A stretch of DNA of 64,000 nt from Chloroflexota bacterium (GTDB lineage Bacteria; Chloroflexota; Dehalococcoidia; Lucifugimonadales; Lucifugimonadaceae), in the NCBI GenBank assembly GCA_018650845.1, contig JABIFF010000017.1:92298-156297 (forward strand), in the 5' to 3' direction. A program made the translations under genes and the position numbers. The notes under the pieces are model-generated. The model ran no database searches and was not told the origin of the DNA. It saw only the letters and a list, made by a program, of their open reading frames with translations. Positions 43,424-54,443 of this stretch are shown one piece after another (within the stretch, counting starts at the first letter, position 1; each line of letters starts with the position of its first letter).

Positions 43424-44413
43424 TTATGGCAGCGGGATTGGATTCGCCCACATGTCCTCGAATAGATCTTCTGGCTCAGGGAACGGACTGTTTCGAGCGA
43501 AATCAGTGGCTTTCTCCACTTCATCAACCGTCTCAGCGTTTATTGCGTCGCACTCTTCACGAGTTGCAATACCCTGCGAAATCAGCGTGTTCTCAAGAAT
43601 GTCGAGCGGGTCACGCTTTCGCCATTCAGCAATTTCTGCCTCATCTCGGTAAGCACCACGAGCGACACGACCCAAACCGAGTGAATGCTCCTCAAATCGG
43701 TAGGTGAGACCCTCAATCAGTGTTGGGCCTTCTCCGGCTCGTGCACGGGCTACAGCAGCAGAGGTTGCCTCGTACATCGCAACAGCATCCTGACCATCAA
43801 CGAGCATTCCTGGCATGTTGTAAGCCGAAGCTCGGTCGGAAACGTGATCTACAGCCACTGTGTCGGCATATGAAGTCGTCACGGCGTACTGGTTGTTCTC
43901 GCACAAGAAAATTACCGGAAGCTTCCAAACTGAAGCTAGGTTCATCGATTCGTGAAGTGCGCCTTGGTTGGATGCTCCATCACCGAAGAACGCCATCGAA
44001 ACGAACTTGTCGCCTCTGATGTGGGCGGCTAGCGCGGCGCCAACAGCCACAGGTACGGAAGAACCAAGAATTCCAGATTCACCGAGAATTCCGATTGAGT
44101 AGTCGGCAAGGTGCATCGATCCGCCCTTGCCCTTGCAATATCCATCTACTCGCCCGTAAAGCTCAGCCATCGCCTTATCGACCCGTCCGCCTTTGGCGAT
44201 TGGGTGACCGTGCGAACGGTGGTTACCAGTAATGTAATCGGTGTCTTCAAGCGCTGCGCACGCGCCAACGGCAACAGCCTCTTCACCAATGTATGGGTGA
44301 GCGGCACCTGCGAATTCACCTGCAGAGTGAACTTCCATAACCTTCAATTCGAAGTTTCGAATCATCCACATGCGGCGAAGCATCAGCAACAAAGTATCGC
44401 GGTCGATTTCCAC
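43424..44413 (-). CDS. acoA: 2-oxoacid/acetoin dehydrogenase E1 alpha
   Basis: Alpha subunit of the thiamine-diphosphate enzyme, 329 residues. The TPP motif is AFFGDGASNQGALHESMNLA (about residues 141-160), followed by SVWKLPVIFLCENNQYA. The early GEEAVAVGACAALEDTDYI and the YRFEEHSLGLG region (phosphorylation-loop equivalent) also fit. GTG 44413 has GAGGGG seven bases upstream. It heads the transcript, with E1 beta next. The family is shared by pyruvate, branched-chain and acetoin dehydrogenases; the AcoX neighbour of E2 favours acetoin-type. Confidence 0.9.
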   Translation of the reverse strand: MEIDRDTLLLMLRRMWMIRNFELKVMEVHSAGEFAGAAHPYIGEEAVAVGACAALEDTDYITGNHRSHGHPIAKGGRVDKAMAELYGRVDGYCKGKGGSMHLADYSIGILGESGILGSSVPVAVGAALAAHIRGDKFVSMAFFGDGASNQGALHESMNLASVWKLPVIFLCENNQYAVTTSYADTVAVDHVSDRASAYNMPGMLVDGQDAVAMYEATSAAVARARAGEGPTLIEGLTYRFEEHSLGLGRVARGAYRDEAEIAEWRKRDPLDILENTLISQGIATREECDAINAETVDEVEKATDFARNSPFPEPEDLFEDMWANPIPLP

Positions 44414-44591
44414 GGTTAACCCCTCGGGTCTATCAAATAAAAGCCCGTCATCTCAACATGATGAAGAGACGACTTGTTCGTACCTGTCTAATCACAAATT
44501 CCGGGGAAACAACGAGTTCAGGGGAACAACTAACCCCGGACGAATTGCGAGATTATAGACCCGCCAGTACGCAACGTGTGCCGAGTTGGAG

Positions 44592-44897
44592 CTAGATCGG
44601 ATACGCAAACATGGCAAATGCAATCGCAGCAACTGCCGCCAAATTCAGCAATACAGCAAGCACGTATTTTGCGATAAACGAACCCTTTGAAGTCTTATGA
44701 CGAAACCGTCGCATCGCCCATATGCCGCCCGGCCACCCTCCAACTAGAGCCCAAACTAAGAGTGTTTCCTCTTTTATGCGCCATTGATCGTTCTTGGCGC
44801 GGCGTTTGTCCCACCAGATTGCAATCACCGATCCTAGGTTGACCACCGCAAGACCGATGACGATAAGTAGAGCTATTTCGTCGGCTGTTAAATCCAC
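44592..44897 (-). CDS. DUF1294 membrane protein
   Basis: Small membrane protein of 101 residues. Hydrophobic helices at about 7-26, 45-57 and 76-98 flank the conserved DUF1294 block WDKRRAKNDQWRIKEETLL, then WALVGGWPGGIWAMRRFRHKT with the FRHKT motif. GTG start. Function unknown. It is divergent from gyrB. Confidence 0.88.
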   Translation of the reverse strand: MDLTADEIALLIVIGLAVVNLGSVIAIWWDKRRAKNDQWRIKEETLLVWALVGGWPGGIWAMRRFRHKTSKGSFIAKYVLAVLLNLAAVAAIAFAMFAYPI

Positions 44898-45008
44898 AAC
44901 TTTTCCAATGCGCTCGAAAGACTCACGACAAACACCAATATTCTGGGTCGATTTTATACTGCATTCAAACTGGGCGAAGAGTCTCTAAAAATGCTAGAAT
45001 TGGGGTCT

Positions 45009-45029
45009 CGTTTACAGATTACGTAAACG
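45009..45029. promoter_or_regulatory. Inverted repeat upstream of gyrB
   Basis: CGTTTAC and GTAAACG spaced by seven bases, about 145 bases before the gyrB start. It could be a regulator site in the divergent promoter region; no -35/-10 pair is convincing. Confidence 0.35.
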
Positions 45030-45164
45030 CACGCGAATCAAGTCTGATTCAGCCTTCGTTTTCCTGCTTCTCGCACACGCATATCAAAAGCTCAAGCTGT
45101 GCTTGCATAGGGATGATTGACGAAGAAAGAATTATCCGGATTCGTGTACCGCACCACATGGTAA

Positions 45165-47684
<2,520 letters not shown>

Positions 47685-47705
47685 GTGCCAGTGGGCACGT
47701 TTTCT
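47685..47705 (+). repeat. Stop-abutting hairpin repeat
   Basis: Immediately after the gyrB TAG: GTGCC (47685-47689), loop AGTG, GGCAC (47694-47698), GTTTTCT. A second tail-like piece GACGTTTTCTACGGCAGGG lies near 47803. Confidence 0.6.
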
Positions 47706-47874
47706 GAGAGATTGGAATACGTTGGCTCGGTTGGAACGATGAGGCTTCAGGAAATTTTTGATTTCCCGAGTGCAGGCGAGGGATCTGGTGCGGGGTCGCG
47801 TGTGACGTTTTCTACGGCAGGGATTCAGTTGGCTGAATCGTCGATATGGTGCCGGTGATCACAGCAGAAAATCT

Positions 47875-47906
47875 AAACGACCTATCGATGATTCGGTAGG
47901 TCGTTT
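47875..47906. terminator. Hairpin terminator between gyrB and cyclase
   Basis: AAACGACCTA (47875-47884) and TAGGTCGTTT (47897-47906), perfect 10-bp stem with a 12-base loop between convergent genes. A single TGTCATCCTGAAC-type repeat follows at 47931-47958. Confidence 0.75.
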
Positions 47907-47930
47907 CGCGTCAGCTCACATCCATCAACA

Positions 47931-47958
47931 TTGTCATCCTGAACTAGATTCTGGATCA
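47931..47958. repeat. TGTCATCCTGAAC-type dispersed repeat, single end
   Basis: TTGTCATCCTGAACTAGATT, then CTGGATCA: one end of the element found as pairs at 14.8 and 29.6 kb, without a partner end here. Confidence 0.6.
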
Positions 47959-48008
47959 CGAACACACGACGCAATCTGATGAACCAGCCAACCGTTCTCA
48001 ACCTCTCG

Positions 48009-48028
48009 GAAAACCTGCCCACTGGCAC
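48009..48028 (-). repeat. Stop-abutting hairpin repeat
   Basis: Minus strand after the cyclase TAG: GTGCC AGT GGGCAG GTTTTCC. One stem pair is mismatched relative to the other copies. Confidence 0.55.
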
Positions 48029-49234
48029 CTAAGCCGTGCGTCGACGCTCGACAAACCAGGTTTCCATCTCGCCCTTGCCCTTGATGTCGGTTATTCCTCG
48101 CGAGACACACTCAAACTCGTCTTTGATCATCTCGTAAGTGCTTTGTGAAATGTGGAGTCGGCTTTCTTCGCTATACGACTCCATGCGGCTAGCCACGTTG
48201 ACCGTATCGCCCCACAAATCGTAGTGGAATTTCGACTTGCCGATTACGCCAGCGACAACCGGACCTGAATTAATTCCAAACCTGAATGTCATTCGTTTGC
48301 CGTTTCGAGGTGGAAGCGACTTAAGCGCTTCGATCATATCGAGTGAACATGCCACTAGCGCTCGTGAATGATCTTCGCGGGTGCCTGGAACGCCAGAACC
48401 CACCATGTAACCATCGCCCATCGTTCGAAGTTTCTCGAGACCATGACGCTCCACAAGCTCATCTAGCACTGAGAACACTTCGTTGAGCCAATCGACAACT
48501 TCAGTCGGAGCCAGCGTGGCGAATAGAGGGGTCGATCCCACCACATCTGCGAATAGCACACTCACCGATTCGTAGTGATCCGCAATCGTGTCTTCGCTCT
48601 CTTTCAACGTCTCTGCGATTTCAGCAGGAAGCACGTTGAGCAAAAGCCTGTCGGCTTTCGCGCGTTCACTGATAGCTGTGTTCACGAAATAGCCAGAAAA
48701 GATGAAAATCAGAAGTGAAGAAACGCCCAAGTTCATCCCAAAGAAAATTAGCTTGAATGTATCCGAAACGTCCAATGCGTTCTCAGAGAAATACCCGTCG
48801 AACCCAACTGTTATTCCGAGAACAACAAAGTAGAGAACGAAGAACGGGGTTGCTTTTTTTGGTGTGAAAAACAGTAGCGCGGCGAGCGGCCCAATTGCTG
48901 CCCAAACAAGAATGATTCCTGAATCGAACAACCCGCCAATCGACCACTGGATGACTCCCGTGATCAAGATTATCGAGATGGTCTGGGCATATACGGCGTA
49001 ATAGTGATTCTTAGTTGCGTGCGAAACCACGAGCGAACTGCCGACGATGGCGGCGAATATGAACGGCAGTGAAGCCGACAAGCCCCAACCCAGTATCACG
49101 GCATACGCCACTCCCCAAAAAATTCCGGCAACGGAACACGAAAGAGCGATTAGAAATATCGTGTTCTTCTCGGAACGAACTGAGCTCGTGTCTTCAGCGT
49201 CGAACGCGAATTTTGCAGCGACCGTAGATAGCAC
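48029..49234 (-). CDS. Membrane-bound class III adenylate cyclase
   Basis: Integral-membrane nucleotidyl cyclase of 401 residues. About six hydrophobic segments occupy residues 25-190, then a linker and the catalytic domain (about 222-395). Metal aspartates lie in VLFADVVGST and TMGDGYM. The substrate-selecting pair is Lys (LEKLRTMGDGY) and Asp (HYDLWGDTVNVASRME), the combination found in ATP-specific enzymes, and the Asn/Arg transition-state residues are in NVASRME. It should make cAMP at the inner face. GTG start. pyrE lies upstream on the same strand, 74 bases away. Confidence 0.9.
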   Translation of the reverse strand: MLSTVAAKFAFDAEDTSSVRSEKNTIFLIALSCSVAGIFWGVAYAVILGWGLSASLPFIFAAIVGSSLVVSHATKNHYYAVYAQTISIILITGVIQWSIGGLFDSGIILVWAAIGPLAALLFFTPKKATPFFVLYFVVLGITVGFDGYFSENALDVSDTFKLIFFGMNLGVSSLLIFIFSGYFVNTAISERAKADRLLLNVLPAEIAETLKESEDTIADHYESVSVLFADVVGSTPLFATLAPTEVVDWLNEVFSVLDELVERHGLEKLRTMGDGYMVGSGVPGTREDHSRALVACSLDMIEALKSLPPRNGKRMTFRFGINSGPVVAGVIGKSKFHYDLWGDTVNVASRMESYSEESRLHISQSTYEMIKDEFECVSRGITDIKGKGEMETWFVERRRTA

Positions 49235-49308
49235 CCAGACCAGCCCTTACCAAGTTCTCAGCAAATAATGCCGTCAGTATCTACTTATGCATCGAAACTA
49301 GGCAACCG

Positions 49309-49887
49309 CTAAACAGCGATAGTGACTTTGCCTTCGGGAGTCGATTCCCACAGCTTGAAGAACGGAATGCCTCTACGTTCGATCTCGGCGTCTCCGCCTT
49401 GGTGCCGATCGAGAATCGCCATCACCAGCACAACATCACATCCGTACGCAGTCACAGCATCGATAGCCGGGAACAGCGAACCACCCGTTGAAATGGTGTC
49501 ATCGAACGCGGCAACTTTCATGCCGGGCTGAAGATTGCCTTCGATCTGCTTGCCGGCGCCGTGCTCTTTCTGTTCAGGTCGAACAAAGAATCCAGTGCGC
49601 TTCTTGCCGTCCAGATGCGACTGTAACGCCAGAGCGCCAACGATTGGAACCGCAGCAACAGTCGGACCGCCGAATGCCTCTGCCCCGGCATCTTCAAGAG
49701 CGATGCTGAACGCCTGGGCGATAAGTGAAGCACCTTCAGGATCGGTCGAAAGCATCCGACCATCGAAGTAATAAGTACTCTTCGCACCTGACGACAGAGT
49801 GAAGTCGCCAAAGCGTAGAGAGTCTAGCTCCATTGCTCGGTCGTAAAGTCGTGTTGCGATTGCTTTGAGATCAGATCCGTTGGCCAT
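49309..49887 (-). CDS. pyrE: Orotate phosphoribosyltransferase
   Basis: Pyrimidine biosynthesis enzyme joining orotate and PRPP to OMP, 192 residues. PRPP-binding loop VAAFDDTISTGGSLFPAID (about 120-138) is a variant of VxxDDVITTGGS. FGDFTLSSGAKSTYYFDGRML at the N-terminus and FVRPEQKEHGAGKQIEG (catalytic flexible loop) are typical. ATG 49887 has AGGAG eight bases upstream. It lies twelve bases from the nadD stop on the same strand, so it is the third gene of an obgE-nadD-pyrE operon. Confidence 0.95.
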   Translation of the reverse strand: MANGSDLKAIATRLYDRAMELDSLRFGDFTLSSGAKSTYYFDGRMLSTDPEGASLIAQAFSIALEDAGAEAFGGPTVAAVPIVGALALQSHLDGKKRTGFFVRPEQKEHGAGKQIEGNLQPGMKVAAFDDTISTGGSLFPAIDAVTAYGCDVVLVMAILDRHQGGDAEIERRGIPFFKLWESTPEGKVTIAV

Positions 49888-49898
49888 GTGTGCTCCTG

Positions 49899-50516
49899 TT
49901 AGCGATACAAGTTCCGTTGTTCGATGTATTTTGCGACTTCACTTGCGACGATTTCATCGATAGGTAGCTCGTCGGAAAGAAAACCACGTACGAGTGTCGC
50001 AGAAACATCAATCATTGGTCCTTCAACATACTCTGCCCCGCTCGCCGGGTGTGATTCGTCGAGCGAATCAGTTGCAAACGACTGTCCCGGCCTACCGACT
50101 GCAACGATCTTCGCGAGACCACCAATTTGATCGGCGTCCTTCCAACGATTCATCGATGCCGCAGAATCGGCTCCAACTATCAAATACAGTTCAACCTCAT
50201 CGCCAAGCTGCTCCCGTAAATCGCGAAGAGTGTCGACCGTATACGTCGATCCCTCTCGAACGATATCCACATCAGAAGCGGTGAATTCAAGTACGTTATC
50301 CACAGCCAGTTCCACCATGTGGAAACGATCGGCGGCAGAAGCGACGGGTGGATTATCTCGAAGCCATTGATCGGAAGTTACGACAAATAAAACTCGATCA
50401 AGATCGAGAGATTCAAGAACAGCCCGAGCAACTGCAACGTGGCCATTGTGGATCGGATCGAACGTGCCACCAAACACGCCCACTTTACCTTTGGCAGTGA
50501 TGCGTGAAGACGACAT
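49899..50516 (-). CDS. nadD: Nicotinate-nucleotide adenylyltransferase
   Basis: NAD biosynthesis enzyme adenylating nicotinate mononucleotide, 205 residues. GVFGGTFDPIHNGHVAVAR near the start carries the nucleotidyltransferase HxGH motif, and the C-terminal DVSATLVRGFL is the variant ISSTxIR motif. ATG 50516 is chosen because it overlaps the obgE stop as TAATG; an in-frame ATG at 50525 would overlap further. This coupling fits the obgE-nadD order seen in many bacteria. Confidence 0.94.
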   Translation of the reverse strand: MSSSRITAKGKVGVFGGTFDPIHNGHVAVARAVLESLDLDRVLFVVTSDQWLRDNPPVASAADRFHMVELAVDNVLEFTASDVDIVREGSTYTVDTLRDLREQLGDEVELYLIVGADSAASMNRWKDADQIGGLAKIVAVGRPGQSFATDSLDESHPASGAEYVEGPMIDVSATLVRGFLSDELPIDEIVASEVAKYIEQRNLYR

Positions 50517-51805
50517 TAGTCCCAATCAAATTCCCAGTCGCCAATCAACACTGTATCGCCGTCTTCCATTCCGGCGTCACGAAGCGCTTTAGTGACTTTC
50601 AGTTGGTCTAAGCGACGGTGAAACTGCAATCGGGCTTCGTGTAGGCCAAGATTGCTTCCTCGTGCAAGCCGAACTGCCTTCTGATGAACGATTCGTAGTT
50701 GCCCTTCAGGTTCCACGACAACAACATCGGTCGATTTTCTAACAACTGGTCGCAAGACAGGAATTTCTTCAACAGATTCCGGAATAACAACCGGATTCGC
50801 TTCGTAGCTCGATTGCAAAAGATGGAACATCGCTGTTTTGAGCTCTTCGAGTCCATCGTAAGTCGCTGCTGAAACGAAGAATGTTTCCGAATGAAGGCCA
50901 TCAACTGTTTTGAGGCTTTCCTTGATTTCGTCTATCAGCACCGAAACCTCATCGAGGTCTAGTTTGTTGATCGCAAGAATCTGAGGCTTCTTTGCCATTT
51001 CAGGATCGAATTTAACAATTTCATCGTTGATCGCTTTGATCCGACCCGGCACATCGTCTTCACTACCATCAACTACGTGCACGAGCACTCGCGTTCGTTG
51101 AACGTGCTTCAGAAATTCGTCACCAAGACCAATGCCCGAGTGAGCACCCTCGATTAACCCAGGGATGTCGACTGCAACAAATGCCCGCGGACCGTACTCA
51201 ACTACTCCCAGAACGGGTTCAAGGGTGGTGAACGGGTAATCGGCTACTTTGGGTCGAGCTGCGCTTATGGCAGTCAATATGCTCGATTTACCAGCGTTGG
51301 GCATTCCAACCAAGCCGACATCGGCAAGAAGCTTCAAATTCAGGCGAACACGTCGAATTTCGCCATCTTCACCAGCTTCCGCCAGAAGCGGTTCTTGATG
51401 GGTTGCTGAAACAAAGTGCGCATTGCCCCAACCACCACGGCCACCTTCAGCAACGATCATTCGCTGACCCGGTGTACTCAAATCGCCAATTAGCTCTTTA
51501 TCTTCGCCATCTTCCCAAACCCAAACTTCAGTACCCACAGGAACTGTTACTTCGACAGTATTTCCTTTAGGCCCATTTCTATGGTGACCGTCGCCCTTGC
51601 CGCCATTTTTAGCGATGAAGTGAGGTTGCCAGTGGAATTTAGTAAGAGTGTTTATCTCTGGATCGGCAATAAGCACGACGTCGCCGCCATGACCACCGTC
51701 TCCTCCACCAGGACCGCCACGCGGAAGTAGTGCCTCTCTTATGAAAGCCACTAATCCATGTCCACCGTTACCGGCGCGAACTTCTATTACTGCAGAATCA
51801 AGCAT
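50516..51805 (-). CDS. obgE: Obg-family GTPase
   Basis: Ribosome-assembly and stress GTPase of 429 residues. The Gly-rich N-terminal Obg fold contains PRGGPGGGDGGHGGDV and GKGDGHHRNGPKG. The G domain has G1 GMPNAGKSSIL, G3 DIPGLIEGA, G4 NKLD. The C-terminal OCT domain ends GDTVLIGDWEFDWD. Normal size. ATG 51805 is the first gene of the operon with nadD and pyrE; the region in front is AT-rich and may hold the origin. Confidence 0.97.
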   Translation of the reverse strand: MLDSAVIEVRAGNGGHGLVAFIREALLPRGGPGGGDGGHGGDVVLIADPEINTLTKFHWQPHFIAKNGGKGDGHHRNGPKGNTVEVTVPVGTEVWVWEDGEDKELIGDLSTPGQRMIVAEGGRGGWGNAHFVSATHQEPLLAEAGEDGEIRRVRLNLKLLADVGLVGMPNAGKSSILTAISAARPKVADYPFTTLEPVLGVVEYGPRAFVAVDIPGLIEGAHSGIGLGDEFLKHVQRTRVLVHVVDGSEDDVPGRIKAINDEIVKFDPEMAKKPQILAINKLDLDEVSVLIDEIKESLKTVDGLHSETFFVSAATYDGLEELKTAMFHLLQSSYEANPVVIPESVEEIPVLRPVVRKSTDVVVVEPEGQLRIVHQKAVRLARGSNLGLHEARLQFHRRLDQLKVTKALRDAGMEDGDTVLIGDWEFDWD

Positions 51806-52130
51806 GTGGATATCTAGATCTGGAAAAATCTCTAGTTAATTAATAGTCATATCAGTAAGCAATGTTGATATGTGAATAACACTCTTAGATTGAGTATAAA
51901 GCGACTGTTGAGAAACGGTGAGTAGTGTTTCGGTTTTAGGAGAAATTGGTGATAGATCAAATAATCGATGTGGACGAACTGTTATTGGGTTGTTCACACC
52001 AGTTATCAGTGGATAAGTAGTTCATATAGATGACACTGTTTCACAGGTATTTATCCTGATTTGTTCACAATTTTGCTCATGCTCTATAGGCGAACTCGAC
52101 AGTGATTCCACAGTTATATTTGAGTTCGAA
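51806..52130. other. AT-rich intergenic region, possible replication origin
   Basis: A 325-bp AT-rich gap between obgE and a DinB-like gene, 0.6 kb from the end of dnaA. It contains near-matches to the DnaA box TGTGGATAA: TGTGGATAT (51805-51813), TGTGAATAA (51871-51879), AGTGGATAA (52008-52016) and TTATCCTGA (52051-52059). It also holds TTGTTCACA-like repeats and A/T tracts. No gene or terminator is seen. No skew was computed, so the origin call is tentative. Confidence 0.4.
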
Positions 52131-52622
52131 TCATAGAATTTCCATATCGCCCGGTGAATGACCGAGCTTTGTGAGCATCATTGCCACTTCACTACGGTGC
52201 TGAGTTCCGTGATTTATCACGTGAAGCATCATCTCCCACAGCACTCGATTCCTTGTTTCGCCATCGGGAGTGACTCGTGTATACATTCGCTCTAGATCAT
52301 TATTGGACTTTAGTGAATCGATGAATTTTGCGATTTCAGCGTCTGTTCTTACCCATAGCTCTCGCAAATTTTCGGAATTTCGGTATTCGCTGACAGGGTA
52401 TTCGAGCAGGTAAGCATCTTCGCCTGAGAGTCGATTACTCCACCAAGCAACGTTTATCTGAACGATGCTGATCATGTGAAGCAAGGTGTCGCTGATGGAC
52501 GGTTGGCCTTCGACGATGGTCGATTGGAGTTCAGATTCAGAGAGTTCATCGACGATATCAAGCACACGTGCGTTCGATTCACGTTGGTAGTCGTATAGAC
52601 GAACTATGGCGTCGAGGAACAC
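52131..52622 (-). CDS. DinB-like four-helix protein
   Basis: DinB/YfiT-fold protein of 163 residues, a four-helix metal-binding bundle. The three expected His ligands are His49 (TLLHMI), then His in LHVINHGTQHRSEV (about 134-142), matching HxxxHxxxH. GTG 52622 has AAGGTG a few bases upstream. Members include thiol transferases and stress-induced proteins; no specific role is visible. It lies between the putative origin and dnaA on the same strand as dnaA. Confidence 0.85.
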   Translation of the reverse strand: MFLDAIVRLYDYQRESNARVLDIVDELSESELQSTIVEGQPSISDTLLHMISIVQINVAWWSNRLSGEDAYLLEYPVSEYRNSENLRELWVRTDAEIAKFIDSLKSNNDLERMYTRVTPDGETRNRVLWEMMLHVINHGTQHRSEVAMMLTKLGHSPGDMEIL

Positions 52623-52719
52623 TGGTCACCTTTAGCCGGTATCGGTAGCAGGTATTTGAAAGTTTGCCGGCAGATCGCAGTTTATGACAGGCGGCCAAAA
52701 CCACCAATCACAAGTGACG

Positions 52720-54120
52720 CTAGTCGGCTGAGAGGCTAACTCGACGAGCTCTGACGACGATGTCTCGAACGGCTGCTAGGTGCTGTCGTACTGAGCTATC
52801 TGTTTCCATCAGCTGCTCGAAACGCTTCTGTGCGTACAGAACAGTCGAGTGATCCTTGCCACCGAGTGCTTTTCCTACACGTGCTGAAGTCAGATGTGCA
52901 TCTTCTCTAAGCATGTACATCGCCATTCGACGTGCTTCGGCGGTGGCTTTATCTCGTCGCTTACCAATGATTCTCTCGACAGAAACTCCGGAGAATTCAG
53001 ATATCGATTTCAGAACTTCATCGATCGATGTGATGTCGGTAGGCTTTTCAGCTAGCAAGCTTTTCAGAGCCTGATCGGCGAGTTCAGTAGTAACCGGACT
53101 TCCTATTAGCTGTGAATAGGCGATCACCCTATTGAGAGCGCCTTCGAGTTCGCGAACGTTCTGATGAGCACGCTGTGCGATCTGATCAAGAACAGCCGGC
53201 TCTAGATCTTCAGCCTTGCTTTGCAATATTGCGTATCGAGATTCGTAGTCGGGTGGCTGCAGATCAACTTCAAGCCCGCCTGCCAGACGCGACTGAATAC
53301 GTTCTTGCAACAAACTCTTGCTCGCCGGTTCATCACCGGTAACGACAATCTGTTTGCCTGCCAGATGCAGTTCGTTAAACGTGTGGAAGAAGCCTTCCTG
53401 AGTCTGTTGCTTCGATTTGATGAACTGAATATCGTCTATCAAAAGCGCATCGGCACTGCGATAGCGTTCTCGGAACTTTTCAGCAGAGCCTTCACGAATA
53501 GCGCTGATGTACTCGTTAGTAAATCGTTCGCTTGTTACATATAGAACCTTCATGCCGCGTTGGCTTAGCGAATGGCCAATTGCGTGAAGAAGGTGAGTTT
53601 TACCGAGTCCGACCTCTGAATAAATGTAGAGAGGGTTGTAGACGTTGCCTGGCGATTCAGCGACTTTCGCGGCTGCAGCATGCGCGAGTCGGTTAGATGG
53701 ACCCACTACGAAGGAATCGAAGTTCAGCGATGGCTTGAGCGCGTAAGACTTTGCGTAGTCTAATTTCCCAGCTTTCGGCGTCGATTCAGAATTCGACGCA
53801 ATCGGCTCGTCGGCAGTCAGTTTTTCGGCCTGTTTTTCTACGCCTGAACCTTGGACCTTGAACCTAACTTCAAGCTTCCTTCCAGCGACCCGAGAGACGG
53901 TGCGGAGGATGGTTCCAGAGAGACGCTTTTCGAGCATTTCTGCTGCGAAAGGGCTGGGCGTGGAAATTGTGAGGATGTCATCAACTAATCCTACGGTTGA
54001 AGTGGGTTTTAACCACGTTTCGTAGTTTGGACGGGGGATTTCCAGTTGGAGTTGCCCCAGTGCTGCTGACCAGATTTGCCGTGCGTTATCCGTCGCCAAA
54101 CCCTCACTTTTTGGGCACAA
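52720..54120 (-). CDS. dnaA: Chromosomal replication initiator DnaA
   Basis: Replication initiator of 466 residues. N-terminal domain I (ARQIWSAALGQLQLEIP), a short disordered domain II, AAA+ domain III with SEVGLGKTHLLHAIGHSL (about 168-185) and LLIDDIQFIKSKQQT (Walker B), and DNA-binding domain IV with GGKDHSTVLYAQKR near the C-terminus. It should bind boxes such as those near 51.8-52.0 kb. TTG 54120 is the start supported by alignment of domain I; a later TTG at 54099 is possible. A hairpin lies just upstream. Confidence 0.97.
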   Translation of the reverse strand: MCPKSEGLATDNARQIWSAALGQLQLEIPRPNYETWLKPTSTVGLVDDILTISTPSPFAAEMLEKRLSGTILRTVSRVAGRKLEVRFKVQGSGVEKQAEKLTADEPIASNSESTPKAGKLDYAKSYALKPSLNFDSFVVGPSNRLAHAAAAKVAESPGNVYNPLYIYSEVGLGKTHLLHAIGHSLSQRGMKVLYVTSERFTNEYISAIREGSAEKFRERYRSADALLIDDIQFIKSKQQTQEGFFHTFNELHLAGKQIVVTGDEPASKSLLQERIQSRLAGGLEVDLQPPDYESRYAILQSKAEDLEPAVLDQIAQRAHQNVRELEGALNRVIAYSQLIGSPVTTELADQALKSLLAEKPTDITSIDEVLKSISEFSGVSVERIIGKRRDKATAEARRMAMYMLREDAHLTSARVGKALGGKDHSTVLYAQKRFEQLMETDSSVRQHLAAVRDIVVRARRVSLSAD

Positions 54121-54129
54121 ATTACCCTG

Positions 54130-54148
54130 AAGCCAGACTGACTGGCTT
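54130..54148 (-). promoter_or_regulatory. Hairpin in the dnaA leader
   Basis: AAGCCAG and CTGGCTT with five-base spacer, a perfect 7-bp inverted repeat ending ten bases before the dnaA start. It could affect initiation or bind a regulator. The rest of 54149-54443 shows no gene. Confidence 0.35.
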
Positions 54149-54443
54149 GAAAAAACATCGACCGAATATGTGGATGACCTAGACCAACTAAATCGGCAGC
54201 TGGACGCCGCCTGTGGTGGTGCTGATCTAGGGGCAACCGTACCATGCGTATGGTTGGGGTATGCAACCCCTCAGACGGGTCAATTGGCTCAAATTTATGT
54301 CAAATTTCCCAGCAATTTTGTGACAACAATCACGACTCAGTTCAAGCGACCACGAAAATTAACATTTCTTTACAAACCCAGCCCCTGAACGCGCGAGCCG
54401 TTTCGGCGCGCCGTGGCCAGCGCGACGCTTATAAAGTAGTCGC

